A stretch of DNA of 64,000 nucleotides. Source: Psococerastis gibbosa (lineage: Eukaryota; Arthropoda; Insecta; Psocodea; Psocidae). Both the position numbers and the translations under genes were made by a program. The notes beneath the pieces are model-generated. The model saw only the letters and a list, made by a program, of their open reading frames with translations, was not told the DNA's origin and searched no databases. How positions within the stretch are numbered: the first letter of the stretch is position 1; the number at the start of each line of letters is the position of its first letter. This document shows positions 1-12,900 of the stretch, piece by piece. The stretch lies in NCBI GenBank assembly GCA_963971405.1, contig OZ020489.1, positions 31,522,290-31,586,289 on the forward strand, written 5' to 3'.

Positions 1-984
1 TGCATTAATCAAAAAGTCGATTGGCAAATGATTACAGAGTTATTTGGATAGAGCCATTAAGATAAGAGATAAACAACACATTAGGTCCCATACAAGGAGA
101 ACTCATATGAATAGAAATCACCACAGACCATACAAGGCGAAACTTTTAATTCAACTAAGGTAGTGTGGCAATTATAAACAATTTAGTCGGGTTTAATTGT
201 TATCTTTGGCGCCAAACATGTCTTATTTAGGTTACTTCTCCCATGTGAAGCGGCTAAACTTTTCGTACCTAAAATGGCGCTGGTTGCCTTATTAACGTAT
301 GTTTTCGTCCGTTTTTAAAATCTCCCAGAATTTTTTAAAAACTGTTTTCCACTATTCATGAAATCGTAAGTCTTTTTTGCATTTAAAATGGGTAACAAAA
401 ATGTCACATGAATTTTTAATTAGTCATAAATGGCTCTGGTTTAAAATGTAAAAGATTGAAAATGATATTTAAAAAAAAAAAAAAAAATGACCTGAAGAAG
501 AGACGAAAAGCATCCAAGACATCATTAAGAAGAAGCTTGTCCTACCATTATCAGTTTTTATGTTTACAAACTCAAATGTCACAGAAAAAATTAATTGCAG
601 AGTCATCAATGGGATCGAATAATGTAAAAGAAATGTTGCTCCACATATTGATCACGTAGTATGTGGCTGTCACTAACACAATTATTTGGTGTTTTGTAAG
701 GTAGGGACCTAACCTAACCTTTTTTCCAACGTTAAGCAGGTTAAGCAGCCTAATTCAAAGGAAAGTCTATGTGTCCAACTGTGAACGAAGCTGCTATGAA
801 ACAATGTGCAAGTAGGCGTCTCAATCACCCATTGTTAGGAACCAAATAGATTTGAAAAGAGATGAAAAATAATTAATTACGCTACACCATCCCACCACTT
901 CTAACCTCCATTACCAACGCTTTCTTATGGGATGCCTAGATGACACGTTCAATTTTTTAAAATGTTTTAACATCTACTTCTGGC
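1..984. other. No feature recognised
   Basis: AT-rich noncoding DNA with an A-run near 470-487 and a single short AACCTAACCT near 708. I see no gene. Confidence 0.5.
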
Positions 985-1085
985 TCTTCATCCCTTGATG
1001 AGCATTGGCCTGTTCGACAACACCCCTCCAGTCATCTCGGCTTTGTATAACGCTCCACCATCTACAGACTCCCAACTCGCGAACA
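985..1085 (-). pseudogene. C-terminal fragment of a non-LTR retrotransposon RT protein
   Basis: On the minus strand this reads ELGVCRWWSVIQSRDDWRGV then VEQANAHQG and a stop, the extreme C-terminus typical of RTE-like LINE proteins (RWxxxxxxRxxWxxVVExAKAHQGL). A longer copy is at 46330-46690. Only the last 30 or so codons remain. Confidence 0.6.
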
Positions 1086-1244
1086 TAAATAAATAAATAA
1101 GCTTATGAGTTGCCAAAAGACAAAGTCAAAAAACGACATCACTTACAATTTAAAACATAAAACAACACCCGAGAAACAAGCAGTCAAATTGAAAAGGAGA
1201 AAAAAAAGCATCTTATCGATTTGTCAAACGGATAACACGGCTAA

Positions 1245-1462
1245 GGCGGCTATTCCACCGACGTCGTTTTTCATTGTGCATGTGCATGACGTGGTAGCAG
1301 ACATCATTAATAAGTCTCTACCATATTATAACTAAATTTATAATAGATAAGTTAAGTATCTACATTATAGTCTCCTTAAAATATGGCAGAGACTTATTAA
1401 TGACGTCTGCTACCACGTCATGCACATGCACAATGAAAAACGACGTCTGTGGAATAGCCGCC
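1245..1462. mobile_element. Palindromic MITE, GGCGGCTATTCCAC type
   Basis: Nearly perfect palindrome with ends GGCGGCTATTCCAC and GTGGAATAGCCGCC, flanked by TAA on both sides (1242-1244, 1463-1465). The 3-bp TAA duplication fits PIF/Harbinger. Both arms carry GACGTGGTAGCAGACAT about 43 bp in. It has no coding capacity; the overlapping open frames are accidental. Confidence 0.8.
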
Positions 1463-1565
1463 TAAAGTGATATTCCGTTACCATATCCATCCCATTGTCC
1501 CCAAGGCCTAAAGGGTAGCTCGGGGCGCTAAAATATCCTGTCTTCCCAAATTTGACACTCAATGA

Positions 1566-1599
<34 letters not shown>

Positions 1600-1689
1600 G
1601 CTAAAAAGAATAAAACATAAAAACACAAAAACATTGAACTGTACTGCACAATAGTAGAAAATACGTAAAACCATACTAGTTCCGAATGT

Positions 1690-1985
1690 TTTTTTTTTTT
1701 TTCGTGTCCAAGCGCGTCCAAAACTGGGCGAAATTCATAGCCGCCACATTGGCCTCCCACAGGTCTTCAGGTGTGCAGCGGTGGGGGCAAAGGCTGCACA
1801 GGAACAGGTTCTAAATCTTGGCGCTGGCCGCATGCGCAGAGGGTGTCATTTTCATCGAGCTGACCCTATCTAGCCCTGTTGGTCTTCGTACGGGCCGCAC
1901 CAGAGCGTATTTGGTTTAGGGTCGCCCATGTCCGCCAGTCGAGATTGTCGAGTTTTTTTACTATTCCCCCTGGGGAGACACAGCG
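1690..1985 (-). pseudogene. Non-LTR retrotransposon C-terminal domain, frameshifted
   Basis: Minus-strand frames give WATLNQIRSGAARTKTNRA, then LDENDTLCACGQRQDLEPV, then after a frameshift CSLCPHRCTPEDLWEANVAA. This is the conserved end of many LINE ORF2 proteins, with the CxCGxxQ...C zinc-knuckle-like pattern. An A-tract of about 32 bases lies downstream (about 1565-1598). Confidence 0.65.
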
Positions 1986-2111
1986 CGACGCCGCACTAGA
2001 TACATGCTTACGTGTGTAAAATCTAAATATTGGTTTGTCCAAATAAATTGCATTAAAATACTTAGCAGCCTATTTTAAAAAGGGTTAGTTGGACTTACAT
2101 TGGCTGCTGTG

Positions 2112-2769
2112 TTAAGAGGACATGCTACGTAGAAAATGAGCATCCCAAAATTTGTTGTTTTATGGACTTTTTATTTTTTATTTAATTAACACTCAGTAGC
2201 TTTAAGAAAATTATTAAACAATATATATTAGATAACGCATGAGACTCTCTCCGGTCTTATAATGGTGACGACAATGGATCCCCTTCCCCCCCCCTTCTTC
2301 TCTTGTTTCTTCTCTATTTAATTTTAAGCATCTATATATTAATACAATATTTTTGTTTTTAAGGTTAGCATGAAAAGAAGACTTTATAGTCTTATTGTTC
2401 GCCCTTTGTTTTGTTTTTATTCAATAAAGTCGTTTTCAATTCAATTCAATAAAGCAAGTCATTAAAAATTTGGCTCATGGAAGTTGTAGAAGACTGCTTC
2501 ATGCATCATGCAATAGGAAATATTATATTTTTGGTACCTTAGTTCTTTCATAAATACCAGAACGGACTAAAATTATGCATATTCTGGGATTTTTGGAAAA
2601 ACTACAAAACCGAAAAGTAAAAATACCCGAATATATGATGCATGAAGTAGTCTTCTACAACTATTACCTAATCTTTAATGACTTGCTTTGTTAATTAAAT
2701 AAAAAATAAAAAGTCCATAAAAACAACAAATTTTGGGCTGCTCATTTTCTACGTAGCATGTCCTCTTAA
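2112..2769. mobile_element. TTAA-flanked palindromic MITE with nested LINE tail
   Basis: Arms start GAGGACATGCTACGTAGAAA and end with the complement, flanked by TTAA on both sides (2112-2115, 2766-2769), the target of piggyBac-type elements. The palindrome is interrupted on one side by a 3' LINE fragment (about 2187-2452). A shorter relative is at 41087-41430. Confidence 0.7.
2187..2452 (+). mobile_element. 3' end of a non-LTR element nested in the MITE
   Basis: About 266 bp without a counterpart in the other MITE arm, ending in AATAAAGTCGTTTTCAATTC and an ATTCA-type short repeat tail. This is the usual end of a 5'-truncated LINE. No coding sequence is left. Confidence 0.55.
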
Positions 2770-2849
2770 TATTGATTACAGGCATGGGCCTCATAGTCAT
2801 CAAACAATTAGAGCCAAACCCATTGTCAGGGGAAGCTTAGCAGCCTACT

Positions 2850-4235
2850 AATTTGCACCTAGACTTTTAATATTTCTCGTGGTGAAAGTTCTAGATCCCT
2901 GTGTAAGGCCTCCACAAAATAATATAAATCCGGGACTGATTCCACGACCAGTGCTGGATTTACCAATAAGCCGAGTAAGCTCTGGCTTAGGGTCCCACGC
3001 CATCATTTTATTTGAATTTTCGAGGTGGGCTCCAAATATGCTCTCGCTTAGGGACTCCTCACCTGGCAAATCCGGTCCTGTCCACGACTTTCCCCATTTA
3101 AAAGCATTAGATGTCTGTAATGTATTATTATGTATAGGATTGATCTTAGATACCTTAAAACCAGATGTCCCAATTTGCGGCAAATTATAAATGGCCACAT
3201 TAGACATTATACATTAATAAATTCAGTATAATTTTTTTACTGAACTTTATTTATAAAAGTTATAATGAGTAGGTAATGATATTATTTTTCCAAGTCGAGC
3301 TATAATTCAGAAACGCACACCCATAATGCAATCCGCCTTCATAAACAGGAATTACCATACATTATTATATAGGTACTCTAGTCTACACTTGTAGGTTGCA
3401 GTTAAATCTTGCAACATTTCCCGGGAACACGTTTTAGCATACGTGATGGGATATCAAGTCAACAAGCTAACAATAATAGAGGCGATACAATTAGTTTGTC
3501 TATTAGTGGAATTCTGTATTGGATTACTAGGCTGAGTTCCTAGCCACTAATCATAGTCTTGGAGTTAGTATACTATGCCATAAATTAGATAAATACCTCG
3601 GAAGAATCAGTTTTAATTGATTAGGAAATGCGCCAGCTACTAGAACTAATGTCGCTTCGAGCGACGCATTTTAGAAGCGGTTCAACGAATAACAGGAGCT
3701 TGGGGATAATGGTACGAAATGTTGTAGGAACAAGTCAACTACTTAATTGAAATAGTCAAGTCTAAAAGTGATATATTTCTGGTAATGACGTTTGCAAGGT
3801 TACTAAAGCATTAATGGCGTCAAACAAGATCGATTCCTATACTGCGGAAAGTAGAAAGAAAAAGGGTTTAATTTAATTTTTAACTTTCGTCTTTGTAGTG
3901 GCCCTTATCTCAACAGGCCCATTGACAAGATTCAGTGGCATTAACGACCTAAATTAAATCTGTACAGCTCTAACACGTTGTTTGAATGGAAGGCGAAGGC
4001 GAAACGTGTTCGGTAAAGATGTGAGTATATTGTATTTCATTCAAACGGTCTATAAACTTGGAAGACTACCGCGCCAAAATATAAAAAAAAAAAAAATATT
4101 CAAGCATTTTTGTGTACAAACTCCCCCCCCCCCCCCCTGCCACACACACACACACATACACAATTTTAAATTAAATTAATTTCTTAACAAAATGATACTA
4201 CTAATTCTAATAATAATAAACGCGAGTATCTAAAC
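2850..4235. other. No gene recognised
   Basis: A 119-codon minus frame (2848-3207) with SWTGPDLPGEESLSESIFGA looks like repeat-derived sequence but matches no family I can name. The rest is AT-rich, with a C-run next to CA repeats near 4123-4160. Confidence 0.4.
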
Positions 4236-4371
4236 ACCTTGCGGTCGGAGGAGACGTGTCGTAACTCGACACAAGTACCTATTAGGTGACTTAGTGAGGC
4301 GATTGAAGAGGTTAATCGGATGCATTCGGTAAATTGTTTGTATGCAATTTAACCTTTTATAAAAAAAAAAG
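4236..4371 (+). repeat. Short A-tailed repeat (SINE 3), copy 1
   Basis: Blocks ggagacgtgtcgtaactcga, gaggcgattgaagaggttaa, then an A-run. Shared with 30068-30257 and 57485-57665. Confidence 0.55.
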
Positions 4372-5378
4372 TCTTCTTTAATACGGGGAGAGACCTACGA
4401 CTAAAAAGTCTTTTCTGTCCAACCCACGTCCTACCCCTACGTCTAACCCTTGTCCAATTATACCTTGTTTGGTTGTGGTTCATTGCTATGGATTTTACGA
4501 GACATGTCCAAAAAAGTCAAACAGAATAGATGACTGCCGGCTGCCAGCAACAGGCACAGGGTCAACAGTACACTCTGGTATAAACATAAAAAATTCTGCC
4601 GGAAGGGTCTGTATTGTACATACAGGTATCTATTTAAGACCTTCCCTGTCCCAGTTAAGAAAGGAAGCTCTAATTAGAAGACATGGTACGCATACCAATG
4701 GGAAGCGTAGACAAGTGAATGCAATCTACAGTTTAACGATTTATTGTGCACTATTATGATACAGTATTGAAATAACTGCAGTAGTACGTGAGGAAACTGT
4801 AATTGATCTGCAAGGAAAACATCTGTATACAGTATGTGATAATAGAGACTTTTATAAGATCATATCAACGTCAAAAACACGAGCGACAGTTTTCGGGTTT
4901 ACATAGCAGCGAAATAATGACAGCCGACAGCATTTAGCAGCATTACGAGTAATAAAGTAATTGATTATAAGAGACAATTTTATATTTGTAAAGGGGGGAT
5001 CCCAAAGGACTGGTTCCCATGCTATATTGTACAAGACATAATAGTATATAATCGCATTTGGCTCTATTCTAAAAACTGTCCAATCAAATTACTATTCCGA
5101 AACCAATTAGTTCGAATCTGACGTCATTTGGTTAAGATTCATAAGAAGACTAGACATGGGTATGGGCATGGGAATGCGTTCTACTCGCACTTATAGGCCC
5201 CGAGACGTATTAATAGAAGAAGCCTACTTCAATAGTCATCGCCAAGGAAGCATGGTCTTTTTAACGATCCAAAGAAAATGACGATCCCATTTTAACTTTT
5301 TGTACTTTAGTAATTCTTATGTTCCAAACAAATGTTGTTTTTCGCGAGTGGCTAATACAATATAATGTAGTTTCTTAA
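4372..5378. other. No feature recognised
   Basis: Plain AT-rich DNA. A 96-codon plus frame at 4469-4759 has no recognisable motif. Confidence 0.4.
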
Positions 5379-5555
5379 GGCGGCTATTCCACTTGTCAAT
5401 ATTCCGTCATTTGTGCATCAATAATTGATGAGAGTTTTGTTTTAAGGATGCTATTATGTAGATACTCAACTTATCTATTATAAATTAAGTTATAATATGG
5501 TAGAGACTATTATTCATGCATAAATGACGGAATATTGACAAGTGGAATAGCCGCC
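5379..5555. mobile_element. Palindromic MITE, GGCGGCTATTCCAC type, second copy
   Basis: Ends GGCGGCTATTCCACTTGTCA and its reverse complement; TAA on the left, GAA on the right (probably a mutated duplication). The arms extend through ATATTCCGTCATTT. The GACGTGGTAGCAGA motif of its relatives is absent here, so this is a distinct subfamily shared with 53376-53808. Confidence 0.75.
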
Positions 5556-6479
5556 GAAGAATGAATTGAATGCATATTTAACCAAGATTGATCGTTTACG
5601 AGCACATTAAAGGAGTGGCTCTTAAATTTTTTTGACTGCGACCCCTTTTGACATTCAGGCTTGGTCTTGAAACCCCCATGCAAGAAAACACACTTAAAAG
5701 TACCTCATACCTCATGGCTCATACCATTGTGAAGCTTGACTTTCCAAAATGGTTACTATTAAAACCAAAAAACAGAAACCGCCTGCAAACCTTGGGCCAC
5801 AACTTATCTCTCAGTATAGCACCAACATAAGACCTCGAATTCACGAACTTATTAAATAATTAAATGAAAGCAAGCTCATCTACCTCACTGATTTAATCCT
5901 TTTTATACTTTTAACTCAAAATTATAATCCTTCAGCATAATTTCTTAGTATTTTTACATTTCTTCAACATAGCTTTCGCGACCCCCACGTTTAAGAACCT
6001 CTGCCTTAAAGGATGACTCCTTAAAATAAATTTTATTGAAATGTATTTTCTTTGGTCGTTTTGTCATTTTCTGGACAAAGACGGGTCCACAATTCTGGGC
6101 AGAATAGTCTGGTGCCTCATTTGTGCCAATGCCACCATTTTCCGGTGCCAACTAGAGCTTTACATTTGGTATGCATTTCCTAGTTCGTGTACAAACATTA
6201 TCTGCTCGTGCGATCTTCATTACGAGACCTGCGAGCTCACGACCGAATACTTAAATGGTCAACGGGGAAACTCCCTTTACTTGCCTCGTTATGGTGATTT
6301 TACGTCAATGTCTTTTGTGAATAGCTAACTAGGATAGCCGTACATACATTTCCATACACCTTCCTTCCTCTGTTTGCGATAAACTGCTATAACCTATGTC
6401 CTATACCGAACAAATCAATATGAAATTGTTGCATGATAGGATACAGCTCTAAGATATAGAAGTAGTAGAATGGTTGGAC
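5556..6479. other. No feature recognised
   Basis: Overlapping short frames on both strands around 5954-6328, none with a motif. Possibly transposon debris (tttttttgactgcgacccct near 5628). Confidence 0.4.
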
Positions 6480-6690
6480 ATAGTCCCAGGCCACGGTGTG
6501 GGCCCATAGGACAGGGGACCTCCTGATTATAGTGGATTCTGAACCACTTGGGAAACACAGTGAAGTCACACGATTAGTTCGGAGGTGACCAGGACATGTC
6601 CTACCATGTTTCCCTACCGGCACTTTGCACACGACCAAGTTATCTGCATCTTTGAACCTGCTCTGGTCCGCTGGATTCAACATGGTATGG
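6480..6690 (-). repeat. Interspersed repeat B, copy 1
   Basis: Plus-strand blocks gggacctcctgattatagtg, cgattagttcggaggtgacc and ttcaacatgg are shared with 62155-62525 and, inverted, with 10725-11095. Probably a LINE 3' region; coding identity unclear. Confidence 0.6.
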
Positions 6691-8071
6691 CGGCCGGCTG
6701 CTCTAAGATATAAATACCTATATAATTATATTAAAAAAAAACGAAAATCACGAGCTTCAAATCTGCCATTGATTCAGCCATTGCAAAAAATTACCAGATG
6801 GCCCCAGGATACGATACAAAAAATTATTTCCCACATAATTATGTATGTCCCACATCTCCTCTATATAGAACCCTAGTCTACCTACGGTAGATCGGGTAAC
6901 ATAGCTAGGTTCGCAAAGCAGTATAAGTGGAAAACAGACATAAAAATACCATAAGCCATAACTGCGGCTGCCGTCAAGCCTTAGGTTAAGTAATTAGAGA
7001 ACTCATGAGCATTCAAAAGTCACAGAAATCACTAACCCAATACAAAAAATTCTATTTAACTAACTGACATCCACCTCGAATGAACTCGGCCCAATACCCA
7101 GAAAAAACTCGCACCATATTCAGACACGAGGGACACAGACAAGTACGAGACACATTTCTAAATAAGCTACCAAAAATTGATGATGGATTGGGCTGTAATG
7201 AGCGAAAGCATTAGCCAGGCCAGGTTTGTAGGTAGGCCCCCTGCAGGCACTACAACCACATTATCAAACCTATCAGCTGGAGATCTACATTCTTCAATGG
7301 TAGAAAAGAAATTGTGTATCTGATCGTGATCCAACAAGCCGACAATACAAAGCTATATAGGAACAACATTACCGCTTTTCCAACCTTATACGGTACGAAT
7401 GGATAGAATACAATATGTTGTATAAATTACAGTACAAGTATTCTGTCAACTCTTGAAAAGCAGCAACATTACGGAATAATAGCATTTTTAGAAAAATGGG
7501 CGAAGATTCTCACGGTACAGTTATAAACGTTTTACGAAAATTCTAAGTTTAGAAGAAAAATGCATAGGAAATACTTTACAAGCTATTTCATAAAATTGTC
7601 ATAACAAACTGAAAATTTTACAGAACAATATTTCCCCTTACAAAGAAAACTTTCCATGCACGTGTTTATTTAATAATTGCAAGACAACAATTGCTAACAA
7701 CTAGCTCATACGTTCCGATTAGTCATCATGTCAACATCGCACGAATGACGAAAGAGCAGAGTACCTATAAATTGACTGATGCAACAGAAAAAAAAGTTGT
7801 GCTCACAAATTCATCTTAACAATAAGGTAATGTTATACAGGGTAATGGGAAAATAGTGTCAGCGGCAACCGTAGTGTTAAGGCCAATCGGTTTAAAATAC
7901 AAACATATTTAAATACGCATACAGGTTGCTCAAATAATATGATTAATGAGTAAATACAGTAAATGTATTTTCTGAAATAATGTTAAATATTAGTACGATA
8001 AGAATTAACTTAAAACTATTTTAAGTACTTTGTCGCCATTGTCAATTTCAAATGTGTTAAAATTAATTGTA
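6691..8071. other. No feature recognised
   Basis: AT-rich noncoding DNA up to the left end of family A copy 1. Confidence 0.45.
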
Positions 8072-8784
8072 AAGAACCGGTCCGAGTTTACTCGAACATG
8101 CTTTCCAATTTATCAAAATTAGTAGATAGAAAAAATGAGTAATTTCATGGTAAATAATTTTCATAAGGTTAAATTTCCGATATCTCGGGGGGGTGGGGGG
8201 GGGGGTGTCCACCTGACGTCACTCGTCACTGGTGGTGAGGTAAATTCTAGATAGGTCAGACCAACACATTACCACACAGCAATACTGGCAGGGCACGCAA
8301 TGCATTTGAGCGTGAATTTTCTATCATTTTTTCAAAAACATTTTTTTGTACAATACCAAATACTTTCTTTGGAAAGCAACCTGTCCGGTTTCGTTACTCA
8401 ATTTAACACCTAAAACATACCTGAAGGTAGAAATCATCGATAGAAAGGTGTCGCAGAAAAATTATTTTTTAGTCATTTTTCATTAAAATTTAGTAATTTT
8501 TATTTTTTTACCCCCAGAAGCAAACTATCAAGGGGCAAGCGACCCCCCGCATTTTATCAACATTAACAACAACTACAATATATGTGAATTTAAAAGAAAT
8601 AGTTGGAGCCGTTTTTGGGAAATAATTTTTTTAGACGTTTTTTTGAAGTTTTTTGAAAATAAAAGCCCCCCAAATTGAGTTAGCCCAAAATAAAAAAAAT
8701 GGTCCCGGGGTATGATTTTTGTGAACCTACATGCCGAATTTCATCAAAATCGACCGAGTAGTTTGCCCGGAAATCGACGCACAA

Positions 8785-8843
<59 letters not shown>

Positions 8844-8967
8844 TTTCGTAAAAACCACTTTTTTGGGTTCCTGGGAACTTAAAACATATAAATCCGTTGA
8901 AATCTCGGAATCGAAAATTTCGACCGTCACAAAGCTTTCCTTATACTGCGTATAAATTGGAAAGCAA
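8072..8967 (-). mobile_element. Helentron-associated-like element, copy 1
   Basis: Family A. Plus-strand ends: AAGAACCGGTCCGAGTTTAC at the left and ATAAATTGGAAAGCA at the right. A 15-bp subterminal inverted repeat (TGCTTTCCAATTTAT at 8099, reverse complement at 8952) brackets the body. Outside the left repeat is a small stem-loop, CGAG-TTTA-CTCG. A (CAGA)n tract lies near 8787-8842, and a G-run near 8188. Read on the minus strand this is the plan of DINE-1/HINE elements: subTIR at the 5' end, microsatellite core, subTIR plus stem-loop at the 3' end. The open frames over the CAGA tract are low-complexity artefacts. Confidence 0.7.
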
Positions 8968-9604
8968 TAAGGTCACTCGTAAACTGATATTGTTTAGAGG
9001 TAAGCTAATTAATACAACTCCATGTTATATTTTAATCTCAAAAGTGGCTATGTTTTTTCGAAGTGGTGATCCTTCACTGTCAGACAATTTCATAAAATGA
9101 AAGAATAATGACTCAGACATGATATATCACATAATCATAAGGTTAGCTGACATGTGTCGTACATGCCAGTCGACAGTTTTGTCATGTTTGTTGTTAGAAA
9201 TGAATAATTATCATATCTAGATCTTGTGATATCATTTTACCGTGATAAAAGTTATTTTTAGTTTCAGTAATTTCTCAACTAATTGATCTTACAACACTAC
9301 TACTTTAGTGACTCAACCACTTGAGACAGTAATTATCTATATATAAGGTAGTCCGACACCCCAATGAGTTAGTAAAAATGTTGAAGAAAATTTCACAGTA
9401 ATGGTAAACAGAACAGTTCTGAACCTACAAACCATGAAGATATCAGAACCTTGTATTTTATCTTCGGAATTTGAGCTGATATAGTAGGTTCTGGATTAGT
9501 ACTAATTATAATCCGTCTAGAATTAAGTCAATATTAGATGCTGTCAGAGCACCTTAAGGAACAGAAAAAAACCTAACACATGTCTATTGGGTATGGGTAG
9601 CCAG
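8968..9604. other. No feature recognised
   Basis: AT-rich noncoding DNA between family A copy 1 and the hAT-like element. Confidence 0.45.
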
Positions 9605-10169
9605 CAAGGCCGTGCCCAGGTTTTGATTTCGGGGGGCGGGGGGGTCCAATTTTTTTAAAAGTTATACTTTTTTACGATCGAGAGTGAATTTTGAGGATGC
9701 GCGCGCATTTCACAGAAAAAGTTCACAGAAACCGCCGTTTTGTATCTGTGTTTTAGTTCTATCCGCACGTATTATTCCTTGATATGAATCAAAATATTTG
9801 TATTTAATATAATTATTAACACTAAATATTATTAAATTATTACTGTTAAATATTTATTAATGCCTAACCTAACCTGGTTATTTAATTTTTACAAAATATA
9901 GAAATAAATTTAATAAAAAGTTTGTGATAAAAATTACAATTGAACGTCAAATGAGTTTTAGATCTATCCGTACGTATTATTATTTCTATTTTTAATGATG
10001 GCAAAGAATTAGAACTTCTCACGAGCGTACATAAGTACACACGCCCACTTTTTTAACGTAATGTATTAATGAATTAATTCTTCAAACAATACAGGTCTAC
10101 ATTTAAAAAAATATTTCGGGGGGGGGGGGGGTCCGGACCCCTTGGACCACCACCCTGGGCACGGCCATG
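9605..10169. mobile_element. hAT-like nonautonomous element
   Basis: Ends CAAGGCCGTGCCCAGG and, opposite, CCTGGGCACGGCCATG. The flanking 8-mers are GTAGCCAG (left) and ACAGCCAG (right), 6 of 8 matching, as for an aged hAT duplication. G-runs adjoin both termini. No transposase remains. Confidence 0.65.
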
Positions 10170-10177
10170 ACAGCCAG

Positions 10178-10724
10178 GATTTTAAACAAAGGTAATGCTT
10201 CTTCAATTGGAGGACATCATGTATGGAAAGTGTTCTTTTAATTGCTGGTAAAACAGTAGGTACTTTTTGCAGGTACAATATCTACCGATCCACCAAGAAA
10301 TACCTCCTAAACTACTATAGTGCACGATAATTCTGCAGGTGATTTTTAACGTAGATAGATAGGTACGGCACATACCGTAAGTAAGTTTTTCTTTTTAAAT
10401 AATCAACAGTGAAAAGCATAGACTTTATACTTACAATTTTCACCAAACTGGCGCCAAGAGAATCCATGGTTACGTCACTAGGTAGGCTACGCGAATGAAT
10501 CACCAACTATCCCACTTCATTCATTTAACTCGTACTGTATATAACTCACTCGCACTACAAAATTGTCTGAATGTCATTTCACGCGTAAAGAATCACAATC
10601 ATAGCACATATTGCACAATTTGCCATGCAGGGTGACAACCCCCCTTTAATTAGCCGGAAATATTTCTTTATGCATGAAATAACTACCAAATTTCAGTTAT
10701 AGCATACCAGTTGGGCCAGAGGCC
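10178..10724. other. No feature recognised
   Basis: Noncoding; short minus frames without motif. Confidence 0.45.
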
Positions 10725-11095
10725 TTACCATGATGAATCCATTACAGCTGAGCATGTTTCAAACTGCGGCAAACTTGGTAGTGTGCACAGCGTTGGCAGG
10801 GAACATGGTGGCATATGATAACGCGCTGAGACTATACCAGTCAGTCTACGTTCGTGTTGAGTCCCGGTCACCTCCGATTTAATCGTGTGACTTTACCATG
10901 TTCCCCAAGTGGTTCGAAATCCACTATAATCAGGAGGTCTACCCTGTCAGTCAACTCCCCTTTCCCCGAGGTAAAAGAGTCGGCCCTTAAGGTGCCTCAA
11001 GTTAACAAACAGACTCACTCCCCCCGCCAGGCTGACAGGGTTGCTTAAAGCAGAAATGCTGAAAGCAGGCGTTGGAAACAACAACACCAGCAACA
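10725..11095 (+). repeat. Interspersed repeat B, copy 2
   Basis: Plus-strand copy: catgatgaatccattacagc, then tgtttcaaactgcggcaaac, then ggtcacctccgatttaatcg, ending gttggaaacaacaacaccag. The other copies are inverted. The CAACAACAC end may be a 3' tail. Confidence 0.6.
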
Positions 11096-12139
11096 GTATA
11101 CCATTTGGACTGGACAGTTGGTAGAGAAAATTACTTTGAAGAGGAAGGTTTATATTCGAGCCTCAACATACAATCAATCAATCAATATAATGTAATCATA
11201 CCATGTACATTTGAGAGTCAAAAAATACAAAGAATGATTTTCGGCCAACACTAGGTCTACCTAACTAGGGTCACCATTTAATTTTTTTTTAAATGGGGGG
11301 GGGGGGCAGATGACAATTAGGTACATTTTAAACAGTATTATAACGATATCCTCGTTATTCATGGTCCGGGGTAAGACCCAACCGGTCTGGACAAAAAAGG
11401 TTCTGCAAGACATGTTTCTGACCACAACCTAAATGCAGGGAGAGAGAATCCTCTAGCAGTCCTCAAACCTAAATGGGTACACTGCAAAGCGTATTTACAC
11501 TATACTTATCTCCGCAGAATTTTTTTTATAACGCGTATCTTAATAGAAATAGGAAACATAACTCATATTCGAACTATATATTGTACTCAACTATTTGACT
11601 ATTAATTAAAGTCCTCAGTTTAATTAAATTTAATGTATTTTTTTAAATTGGTTCTCACCTCGAATAATAATAATAATAACATCAGGAAAGAACGCTTATT
11701 GACAAATAAAAACAAAAATATTAATTTAAACCTATCACATAATTTTTTGCAATAAAATAGAGGATGGTAAACAACTTCCCGGTAATTTTGCGCAATATCA
11801 GGCAAGTCCACGGCCGTTTGTTTTGCGCGCCACGCACGGGGCAGAGCTCTAATTGGTACTCTCTAGTCTCCAGTGAGTAGTGACACTCCTGACACTGGAG
11901 CCTCCAGCGACAGACCACAATGTCAGTTAACGTGCTACCGCAACATGGTGAATTGCGTAAACCGGGATTATCTGCAGCGACGCGGCCATTGACCGGTTAC
12001 GCGTTAATAATTAGGGTTAAGCATAGAAAACTGTAGCAGGTACCAGGTTTTTACAAATTGTAAATTTGTTTTTATTTGCCCGTTTCCATGTCTCACTTTC
12101 TCTAACACTAACTCAACCACGGAGCCAAGCTTATGTGAC
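11096..12139. other. No feature recognised
   Basis: A GC-richer stretch at about 11805-11940 (cacggccgtttgttttgcgc) has overlapping minus frames but no motif or splice pair that fits the OXR1-like gene. The rest is AT-rich, with a G-run at about 11296. Confidence 0.4.
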
Positions 12140-12335
12140 AACGAAGCAATTTAGGCCATCATCGTTGGAAAAGTCTGCAACATTCCTTGCCGATACTTTT
12201 CAAGTGATGCGATGGTGGGACTGGGCTAGAGGCTTATATAGAAGCAATAGGACATTCGAGCGCGCCAAAAATATTTTTTGAATCCTGGTCCCAACTGATG
12301 CCACGTTTCCTATGACCAGCCATTGAAAAAACGAA
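12140..12335. repeat. Interspersed repeat C, copy 1
   Basis: Blocks gacattcgagcgcgccaaaa and ccgatacttttcaagtgatg recur at 40390-40470 (first block), 54900-55140 (both) and 23735-23830 (second). Noncoding, identity unknown; partly foldback around GCCAAAAATATT. Confidence 0.5.
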
Positions 12336-12694
12336 TAAGGTGGCCACAGGGTTTAAAAAATATTATATCCCACCTATCCTGTAAGGAACTCTAGACTGGA
12401 CCTTAACCGGTCCCCAGAGGTGCTACTTGTACTATTACTATGTATAAATTGCACCTGAAAACGATAGGTAATGAAGACATTCGCGGAAATCAAACACCTT
12501 TGGCACGCAGATCCCGGAGTAAGTAACTGAAATTACATGTTGTGTGCAATACCGTTAAAATCAACTCGAGATCAAGCTTAACCGCGAGACGTGAGCCACG
12601 AAAACGAGAACATCAATCAATCAATCAATCAACGTGGAACAAGACAGGTGCGAGATTTTACAGAATCAATGTGAAGGCACAACAATGTATTTAA

Positions 12695-12769
12695 TTGTAA
12701 AAGTGGGTCGAAAGGCCTAAAATTCGCCCATGGTGAAAAATAAAGACAATTTTCTTTCTTTCTTTTTTA
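12695..12769 (+). mobile_element. LINE 3' tail with TTTC repeats
   Basis: Reads ggcctaaaattcgcccatgg, then aaataaagacaattttcttt and a TTTC-rich tail. The reverse complement of the same end is at 16131-16200. A SINE fragment follows directly. Confidence 0.5.
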
Positions 12770-12900
12770 TAGTGGTGCAGATTTCACCCAAAGGGTTGTT
12801 GGTTCGAGTCCCACACTTGCTAAATTTTTTGACCAGGAGACAATATATATAACGCTTTATAGCACTGACTCCGCCAGGTTGGTTCAGTAAAAAAACAGCG
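12770..12900 (+). mobile_element. tRNA-derived SINE 1 fragment
   Basis: Contains a pol III B-box-like GGTTCGAGTCC (about 12801), then gctttatagcactgactccg and ccaggttggttcagtaa. Same family as 18395-18585 and 28997-29215, but lacking the 5' part. Confidence 0.55.

Noticed and set aside
708-722. Telomere-like AACCT repeats
   Set aside because: Only two and a half units, with no array.
8731-8955. Small protein genes over the CAGA tracts
   Set aside because: The open frames come from a 4-bp microsatellite, which is open in all frames, and recur only with the repeat family.
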